Below, piece after piece: positions 57,713-64,000 of a stretch of 64,000 nucleotides of DNA (its first letter is position 1; every line of letters starts with the position of its first letter). The translations under genes were made by a program, and so were the position numbers. The stretch covers positions 25,080 through 89,079 of the forward strand of contig CAITVK010000109.1 in NCBI GenBank assembly GCA_903895845.1, given 5' to 3'. The DNA comes from an uncultured Chitinophagaceae bacterium (GTDB lineage Bacteria; Bacteroidota; Bacteroidia; Chitinophagales; Chitinophagaceae). The notes under the pieces are model-generated. The model saw only the letters and a list, made by a program, of their open reading frames with translations. It was not told where the DNA came from and made no database searches.

Positions 57713-58271
57713 TCTCTCCTTTCAATAACATCAGTTCTAGTTTTTGGAGCGGTAATAACGAAAGTGCATCTTTTATTCGCCCATCATTGGCCATTGCAAA
57801 AACTTCTTTCAAGGGTAGTTTTCTAATCATCAACTGCTCCGTTTCTTCTGGTTCGGCGGCGTGTTGAGAGAGTTCTGTTGCCAGAAAATATTCAGCATAT
57901 TCATCAGAAACAGAGTTGGATAAATAAGCATCTCCCAGTTGCAACCAATTGCCAGCCTTCAATCCAGTCTCTTCTAGCAATTCCCTCTTAGCAGCATCAA
58001 GTGAATCTTCCTCCAACGGACATCCTCCTTCTGGTATCTCCCAACTATATTGATTGATAGGAAAACGATATTGTCCCACCAGATACGTATTCATGTCCTT
58101 ATCAACTGCAATTACTCCAATTGCCTTGTTTTTAAAATGTGCCTTCCCGTAAATACCTTTTCCTCCGGATGGATTCAAAACATTATGGTGTATCACAGAC
58201 AACCAATTATTGTCGTAAACAGTTGTGGCATCAATAATTGTCCATGGGTTATGTTGCTCGTCGTGTATCAT
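57702..58271 (-). CDS. NUDIX hydrolase
   Basis: WEIPEGGCPLEEDSLDAAKRELLEETGLKAG. Confidence 0.9.
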   Translation of the reverse strand: MIHDEQHNPWTIIDATTVYDNNWLSVIHHNVLNPSGGKGIYGKAHFKNKAIGVIAVDKDMNTYLVGQYRFPINQYSWEIPEGGCPLEEDSLDAAKRELLEETGLKAGNWLQLGDAYLSNSVSDEYAEYFLATELSQHAAEPEETEQLMIRKLPLKEVFAMANDGRIKDALSLLPLQKLELMLLKGEIVL

Positions 58272-58451
58272 TATGTAGTATGAATTATATTTTTTGTAAA
58301 ATAAAGGGATACATAGCATACGTAATCCTCTAAACCGAAATAAATCAGTCAGAAATTATTTAAACCTGTTACAAAATTTCAAATCAATTCACTAGATTCT
58401 ATTGCTTTTTGCATGAAGATTCTTTTAAATTTATTTAATAATCGACGAAAA

Positions 58452-59621
58452 ATGAAATTATATCCAGGAGTTGTCGTACTTGTTTTAGTTGGAATGATTG
58501 CTTGTGGCAAAAAGAGTTATCCTGCTGTGGATACTAGTAATTCGCCTGTTAAAAGTAATGGATCGATGGAGACCTCCGAGCCATTCAGAACGTACAACTA
58601 CAACACAATGTTTTATCCAACTGTGTTAGATGCGGCAAGAGGCGTTGCACAGCCATTTCTTTTGCAACAAGGTTATCTGAAATTGCCAGGGGTAACGGTA
58701 AATGATACCAATTTAGTGTATCAAGGGGAGTCTTTTCATGTGTTCCAGAAATATTGGAATCCAGCAAAAGACCCTGCCAAGGCCTTCCACAAATACACGA
58801 TCAAAGAAAATGAATATGCAAACTATAATGCGGGCGATTTGGTTGATGTATGGCCAAGAAGTTGCCCCAATGCTTTGTTTGATACGGCCACAAAAACGTT
58901 TAATGCAACAGTAGACTGTGTGGGATATGGGTCCCGCTTATTGGCGGCAGTGGGTGATGGAACGAGCAATAACAACGCTTATCTGGAGTTGATTAATCAA
59001 ATTAAATCTGCGCGTACCGCCATCATTGCTTCTAAAGGATATGTATCTACCGCCTACGCTTTTGCAACAGCCTTCCCTACGTTGAAAACCAATGAGGGAA
59101 AGGGATGGACTTATATTGCAGGTAATGTGGATGCGCCTGCAATAGATGTTTACAATCATACAAAAACAGATAAAGTAGGCAAGTATGACGGCGTGCGTAA
59201 AGGAGGGTTTGCCAATAGTTTGCCTGGCGATGTGATGGATTTTGGAAATGGACCAGGCACTAAGTTTAACGGACATTTTATGGTAATTGCCACTGCACCA
59301 AAGTTGTTGGATGCGGCAGGATTGAGGTATTATTATCCCAATGTTTCTGATGCAGAAATAGAAAAGACACTGAAAACATATAAAATGTATGCGGTACCTG
59401 TTTTTGACGATTCAGGACAGGAAGCACATTTTGATGATAGTCGCCAGCGCACAAGTGGTATTGGTCATGGCACAGTACTCGTTGCCACAAGCCCTGCAGA
59501 TGATGCCCCACTTGGCATTATTACCAAGGCAAGTAGAAAAGATACGCAAATAACAATTCGCTTGGTTTCAGAAAAATCCTCCACAAGTATGTTTGCTCTA
59601 TCGGTGGCACGATACCGATAG
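58452..59621 (+). CDS. Lipoprotein of unknown function, possibly NlpC/P60-like cysteine peptidase fold
   Basis: MKLYPGVVVLVLVGMIACGKK lipobox; VDCVGYGSRLL and SLPGDVMDFGNGPGTKFNGHFMVI resemble NlpC-type Cys/His motifs. Confidence 0.5.
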   Translation: MKLYPGVVVLVLVGMIACGKKSYPAVDTSNSPVKSNGSMETSEPFRTYNYNTMFYPTVLDAARGVAQPFLLQQGYLKLPGVTVNDTNLVYQGESFHVFQKYWNPAKDPAKAFHKYTIKENEYANYNAGDLVDVWPRSCPNALFDTATKTFNATVDCVGYGSRLLAAVGDGTSNNNAYLELINQIKSARTAIIASKGYVSTAYAFATAFPTLKTNEGKGWTYIAGNVDAPAIDVYNHTKTDKVGKYDGVRKGGFANSLPGDVMDFGNGPGTKFNGHFMVIATAPKLLDAAGLRYYYPNVSDAEIEKTLKTYKMYAVPVFDDSGQEAHFDDSRQRTSGIGHGTVLVATSPADDAPLGIITKASRKDTQITIRLVSEKSSTSMFALSVARYR

Positions 59622-59740
59622 CTATCAATGGGATGTAGTTGTTGTTTTATAATGATTTTGGCTGCAAAAATGACTTTTCTTCAAAGAATATATCTTTTTT
59701 GGCGGGTAGACCTTAATTTGCACGGATAAATTTTAATAAT

Positions 59741-60157
59741 ATGCTTTCAATGAAAACGCAGTACGCTTTTAAAGCACTGATGTATTTGGCCCAAAAGGAT
59801 AGTGGAGAACCCATATTAATAGCTGAAATTGCTGAAAAGAAGAATATTCCGCTTAAATTCTTGGAGAACATTCTCTTGGAACTAAAGAAGGCGGGCGTTT
59901 TGGATAGTAAAAAAGGCAAAGGAGGAGGATACTTCTTTAACCAGCGACCTACCGATGTTCGCTTGGCAAAAATAATGAGATTAATAGAGGGGCCCATTGC
60001 GCTATTGCCTTGTGTAAGCTTGAATTTTTATCAGAAATGCAAGAACTGCGACGAGCGTCATTGTGGTCTCAGTACTGTCATGAAAGAGGTGCGGGATGCT
60101 ACTTTGCAGATACTCGAAAATAAAACTGTTGCAGATATTGCACTTCTTAACATTTAA
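59741..60157 (+). CDS. Rrf2 family transcriptional regulator
   Basis: MKTQYAFKALMYLAQ...IAEIAEKKNIPLKFLENILLELKKAGVLDSKKGKGGGYFFNQ; Cys cluster CVSLNFYQKCKNCDERHC. Confidence 0.92.
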   Translation: MLSMKTQYAFKALMYLAQKDSGEPILIAEIAEKKNIPLKFLENILLELKKAGVLDSKKGKGGGYFFNQRPTDVRLAKIMRLIEGPIALLPCVSLNFYQKCKNCDERHCGLSTVMKEVRDATLQILENKTVADIALLNI

Positions 60158-60192
60158 TTAGTATTTTCACGCCCTAAACTAAATAAACAAAA

Positions 60193-60990
60193 ATGAGAAA
60201 ATCAATTTTAGCCCTAGTGCTACTCCCCCTGTTCCTCAGTGTAAATGCCCAATCCTTAATTGGTGGTAAGAACATCGTAAAAGTAAATTTAACTTCATTG
60301 GCCTTAGGAGATTACAATTTTACTTACGAAAGAAAGATTCTTCCACACATTACTGCATCTTTAGGTATCAGTAAATTGCCGACTAGGAATTTGCCATTCA
60401 AAAGTCAAATTCAAGACTATACTAAGTCTTCTTTTATTGATTATGACAATGCAACGGTTGGTAATTTTACCATCACTCCCGAGTTACGTCTTTATTTGAT
60501 TGGTGCTGGTCATGGCCTTTATGTAGCACCTTATGGTCGCTATACTTCAATGGATTTGTTTGTTCCTCTTAAGTATGATGTAGACCTTACAAAGCCTGGT
60601 CAACCTGCTCTAAGTGGTGTGCAACACGAGAAAGCATCTTTCTCTGGAACTGTCCATGCAACAAGTGGAGGGCTAATGGTTGGTACACAGTTTCAATTGC
60701 TTACCAAGGTGGTTTTGGATATCTGGATTGTAGGAGCACATTATGGTAGTTGCGATGGCGACTTAACTGCTACATATACGCCCTTAGATCAAAGTCATCC
60801 AAATTCACAAATCTCAAAAGCTGAAAATAAGGGAATACAAGATGCTTTAAATACCTTGGATCCTTCACCTTTTAAAGTAAAGGGCACCCTTAATCCAAAT
60901 GCACCAACAACAAATACTGCTGATATCAAAGTTAGCGGTCCATGGGTAGGTGTAAGGGCTTTGGGTATCAACGTAGGTATCCGTTTTTAG
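60193..60990 (+). CDS. Secreted outer-membrane protein, DUF3575-like
   Basis: Signal peptide; KNIVKVNLTSLALGDYNFTYERKILPHITASLGI...C-terminal GINVGIRF. Confidence 0.55.
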   Translation: MRKSILALVLLPLFLSVNAQSLIGGKNIVKVNLTSLALGDYNFTYERKILPHITASLGISKLPTRNLPFKSQIQDYTKSSFIDYDNATVGNFTITPELRLYLIGAGHGLYVAPYGRYTSMDLFVPLKYDVDLTKPGQPALSGVQHEKASFSGTVHATSGGLMVGTQFQLLTKVVLDIWIVGAHYGSCDGDLTATYTPLDQSHPNSQISKAENKGIQDALNTLDPSPFKVKGTLNPNAPTTNTADIKVSGPWVGVRALGINVGIRF

Positions 60991-61015
60991 AATCAACTAT
61001 TTTTCATCACATAAT

Positions 61016-61046
61016 AAATGCCTTTGCAATTGTTGCAGAGGCATTT
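61016..61046 (+). terminator. Rho-independent terminator
   Basis: AAATGCCTTTGCAA-TTG-TTGCAGAGGCATTTTTATTT. Confidence 0.75.
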
Positions 61047-61120
61047 TTATTTCAATTAATTTAAGTTAAGCAACAACTCTGCTTTGTTTCAATTAGCTTA
61101 GCAGCCTAAATAAATGATTT

Positions 61121-61945
61121 ATGCTACCTGATTTTTTATCCGATTTATGTAAAAAGCAATCGTATAACCCCGACAACTTCTTCCTCATCGCAGGCCCTTG
61201 TGTGGTGGAAAGCGAAGAGATGGTGATGGAGATTGCCGATAAAGTGTACACAATCTGTAAGCGTCTAGAAATTCCATACATATTTAAAGCTAGTTACAGA
61301 AAGGCCAACAGAACAAGCGCCAACTCTTTTACTGGCTTGGGGGATGATACCGGGTTGGAATTAATTAAAAAGGTTGGGTTAACTTATGGCTTGCCAACCA
61401 CATCTGATGTACATGCTGCCGATGAAACTGCAATTGCTGCTCAATACATTGATGTGCTTCAAATACCAGCTTTTTTGTGCAGACAGACAGACTTGTTGGT
61501 GGCAGCCGCTGAAACCGGAAAGGTTGTTAACGTAAAGAAAGGGCAATTTTTGAGTGGGCCATCTATGAAGTTTGCTGTAGAAAAAATACAGAAAGCGGGT
61601 AACCAGAAAGTAATGCTTACAGAGCGTGGTACAACATTTGGGTATCAGGATCTGGTGGTTGACTATCGTAATATCCCTTGGATGAAAGAACAAAATGTTC
61701 CTGTAATAATGGATTGTACCCACAGTTTGCAGCAACCCAACCAAACTAGTGGCGTTACTGGCGGTAATCCTCAGTTGATTGGGACTATTGCAAAGGCAGC
61801 TATAGCTACAGGAGCTGATGGATTGTTTATTGAAACACATCCCAATCCTGCAGTAGCTAAAAGTGATGGCGCCAATATGCTTCGGTTAGATTTGTTGGAG
61901 CCTTTGCTAGAACAGTTGTTACGTATCAGGAAGGTAGTTTTATAG
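61121..61945 (+). CDS. kdsA: 3-deoxy-8-phosphooctulonate synthase KdsA
   Basis: FFLIAGPCVVESEEM...FKASYRKANRTSANSFTG...DVLQIPAFLCRQTDLL...ERGTTFGYQDLVVDYR. Confidence 0.95.
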   Translation: MLPDFLSDLCKKQSYNPDNFFLIAGPCVVESEEMVMEIADKVYTICKRLEIPYIFKASYRKANRTSANSFTGLGDDTGLELIKKVGLTYGLPTTSDVHAADETAIAAQYIDVLQIPAFLCRQTDLLVAAAETGKVVNVKKGQFLSGPSMKFAVEKIQKAGNQKVMLTERGTTFGYQDLVVDYRNIPWMKEQNVPVIMDCTHSLQQPNQTSGVTGGNPQLIGTIAKAAIATGADGLFIETHPNPAVAKSDGANMLRLDLLEPLLEQLLRIRKVVL

Positions 61946-61968
61946 CGAATGATTTATAAACATAAAAA

Positions 61969-62010
61969 GAAGGCATCAATATCTGATCTGATACTGATGC
62001 CTTCTCTTTT
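61969..62010 (+). terminator. Rho-independent terminator downstream of kdsA
   Basis: AGAAGGCATCA...TGATGCCTTCTCTTTT. Confidence 0.8.
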
Positions 62011-62192
62011 TAAAATATATTGTAGTAATTAAGTCGGTAAAGGAGGGCAAAAAAGAAGGGTCGCATAGACATGCAACCCCGTTTTTAAAATCCAATATCC
62101 TATGAAAACCAAGGCAAATATAGAAAAGCTTTTTGAATTAATTGTAAAGACAACTTTTTTTATTGAAAAAAAAGAAAAAAAATGTGTAAAAC

Positions 62193-63350
62193 TTATTCTT
62201 TCTCCATCAACCAAGTGTAGAAATGAGGGAAAGCTTGCTGCCAAAACTTCTCTTTATGTTCGCCAAGAGGATTCAGTTCACGCTCCACCTCATAGTTTCT
62301 TTTCTTAGTAAGGATGTCATACATTTTCTCTACATCGCTTACCATTGAACCACTTTCTTTTCCTCCAGCATAAAAATAAAAACGAGGCAGGTGAGGGGTA
62401 ACCGCATTGCTAGCATCTGTGTAGATAGTGGGTGCAATCCAAAAGGCAGGCGAAAATATACCTGCCGCACCAAACACATCGGGGTATTGCAGGATGGCAT
62501 ATTCGCTGATGAGCCCGCCCATGCTGCTACCAGCTATGTAAGTAAATTCTCTTCCTTTTTTAGTTCTGTATTTGCTGTCAATAAATGGTTTCAGGTTCTT
62601 AACCAGAAACTCCACATACGCTTTGCCTTCCCCTTTAGTGTCTGGCGTAACGAATGCCCCCTTTGTGGAAAAGTCGTACGGGCAGTATTCACTCATTCTT
62701 TTATCGCCTCCATTATCGATGCCCACCACAATACATTCCCGGTCTAGCTTTTTCTCTAGGGTATCCAGACATTCATCCACTCCCCATTCGCCAAAAGGGG
62801 CAGTCTGGTCATTAAACAGATTCTGACCATCCTGCATGTACAAAACAGGGTAAGTCTTGGCACTGGTAGCATATCCTTTGGGCAAATAAATCCAGATTCT
62901 TCTGGTTCTGTCTAGCTGCGGGATTTTAAAAGCAGTATCTATTATTTTCACTTGCGGACTAGCCGAATAACGTTTGGGTCTTTCCGGATAATCGTCTTTC
63001 CATCCAGCAATGGTTATCTCCTGCGAAATATCCGATGATACGTCCAATACCCTATCGGTAATGTCCCTTCCATCGGCCATGCACTCTACTTTATCAAAAC
63101 TGCCGCGGGTAAACTTAAAGGCATAGTTGCCAATGGCTACATCTTTCAGTACAATACTTTTTCTGCCCCCGGCAAAGGGTTTCAGCTTGTAATTCTCATC
63201 TTTCGGGTTCCAGTTATTGAATGTACCGCTCAGGTAGATGTCGTCATTCTTTTTTGTAGCAACTTCCGTTACCACCAATCTTACAGAAAACTGAGCAATC
63301 ACAGACTCCGCTGCAATAGCCAATAAAGAGAATAATAGTATCTTTTTCAT
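62193..63350 (-). CDS. Secreted esterase (Esterase_PHB/Fes-like alpha/beta hydrolase) with N-terminal CBM48-like domain
   Basis: DDIYLSGTFNNWNPKDENYKL; IWIYLPKGYATSAKTYPVLYMQDGQNLF; nucleophile elbow GSSMGG. Confidence 0.88.
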   Translation of the reverse strand: MKKILLFSLLAIAAESVIAQFSVRLVVTEVATKKNDDIYLSGTFNNWNPKDENYKLKPFAGGRKSIVLKDVAIGNYAFKFTRGSFDKVECMADGRDITDRVLDVSSDISQEITIAGWKDDYPERPKRYSASPQVKIIDTAFKIPQLDRTRRIWIYLPKGYATSAKTYPVLYMQDGQNLFNDQTAPFGEWGVDECLDTLEKKLDRECIVVGIDNGGDKRMSEYCPYDFSTKGAFVTPDTKGEGKAYVEFLVKNLKPFIDSKYRTKKGREFTYIAGSSMGGLISEYAILQYPDVFGAAGIFSPAFWIAPTIYTDASNAVTPHLPRFYFYAGGKESGSMVSDVEKMYDILTKKRNYEVERELNPLGEHKEKFWQQAFPHFYTWLMEKE

Positions 63351-63410
63351 GAATCGAATATAAGTAGTATCAACAAAAAACCACCCTCTGTTGGGAAGGT
63401 GGCTATTATT

Positions 63411-63526
63411 TTTCGCCACAAAGACCCAAAGGCTCAAAGTGGCACAAAAAGGAAAAAGAAGCGTAAGGGAATTCTTTGTGCTACTTTCTGTCTTAGTGCC
63501 TTAGTGGCAAAAGACTTGGTGGCAAG
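63411..63526. repeat. ORF-less relative of the GxxExxY element (MITE-like inverted repeat)
   Basis: TTTCGCCACAAAGACCCAAAGGCTCAAAGTGGCACAAAAAG ... CTTTGTGCTACTTTCTGTCTTAGTGCCTTAGTGGCAAAAG. Confidence 0.8.
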
Positions 63527-63532
63527 AAATTC

Positions 63533-64000
63533 TTAATCCAATACTTCTACGTCAGCAGGATATTTTGCTTTATTAAACTGAAACAAGTTGTCGCCCAATG
63601 TTGCGTTTGTGTTGGTATTGCTGATGGTCAGTTCGATTGTATTGTTACTTTTATCCAACACCTTAGCTTTTGTAATAAAATTCTTTGCCTTGTCTATGAA
63701 GATATTAATCTTCTGAACGTTCTTTCTTTTGTCATTAGGCGATAGCTCAATCTGGTGAAAAGTTCCTACCGAAGAAATCAGTTTATAGGTATAGTCCTTA
63801 TCGTAAAAGTTAGACAACAGAATCTGCGGACTCAAAGTAGAACCTGCATCATCAACCCCTGAGACGGTGATGGTTTTGTTGCCATCATAGTTATAGATTT
63901 TGCTACCGTCGCAAATGATTTCAATTTTGCCTTGCTTCATCACATATTTCTGACCTTTCAGGGAAACAGAACCAATGCGGGTTCCATTATCTTTTCCCTT
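63533..64000 (-). CDS. LolA-like outer-membrane lipoprotein carrier protein, 5' part cut by window edge
   Basis: ...GKDNGTRIGSVSLKGQKYVMKQGKIEIICDGSKIYNYDGNKTITVSGVDDAGSTLSPQILLSNF. Confidence 0.65.
   Translation of the reverse strand, partial: KGKDNGTRIGSVSLKGQKYVMKQGKIEIICDGSKIYNYDGNKTITVSGVDDAGSTLSPQILLSNFYDKDYTYKLISSVGTFHQIELSPNDKRKNVQKINIFIDKAKNFITKAKVLDKSNNTIELTISNTNTNATLGDNLFQFNKAKYPADVEVLD

Noticed and set aside
62102-62308. 68-aa + strand ORF MKTKANIEKLFELIVKTTFF...
   Set aside because: Overlaps the 3' end of the esterase gene on the opposite strand and the AT-rich spacer; no family support.

Overview
This 64-kb window is a chromosomal segment of a Bacteroidota bacterium, probably Chitinophagaceae-like (judged from gene content, AT-rich intergenic DNA and a TTTG/TAnnTTTG promoter). 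It is mostly housekeeping genes: rsmD, bioD, lpxK, rnr, ribBA, truB, ispD, a molybdenum-cofactor cluster (moaA-moeA-tauE-like-moaD-moeB-moaE-moaCB), rlmN, a split metH, recR, pyrC-like, ilvE, rpsL-rpsG, deoC and kdsA. Three tRNAs are present (Gln-TTG, Lys-CTT, Pro-GGG). The unusual content is of two kinds. (1) Candidate defence or accessory genes: an AAA-ATPase + DUF3226/Toprim-like pair (PARIS/OLD-like logic) between the 5-formyl-THF cyclo-ligase gene and lpxK; a DUF262+DUF1524 (GmrSD-like) gene; a ParE-type toxin-antitoxin pair bracketed by imperfect ~90-bp repeats next to a pbpC 3' remnant; a Fic protein; and a GxxExxY (PDDEXK-like) gene flanked by ~39-bp inverted repeats between the two metH halves, with two ORF-less relatives of the same element in the window. 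(2) A dense, heterogeneous set of intergenic repeats: heptanucleotide (7-bp) repeat tracts at a dozen loci, two of them (bioD, metH) embedded in-frame in coding sequence; four long tandem arrays with periods of 21, 21 (84-bp higher order), 42 and 41 bp; and palindromic CACAAAG-type and CATAG-type elements. Nearly every junction in the Moco cluster carries a different one of these. All calls come from reading the sequence and supplied ORF translations; no database search was run.
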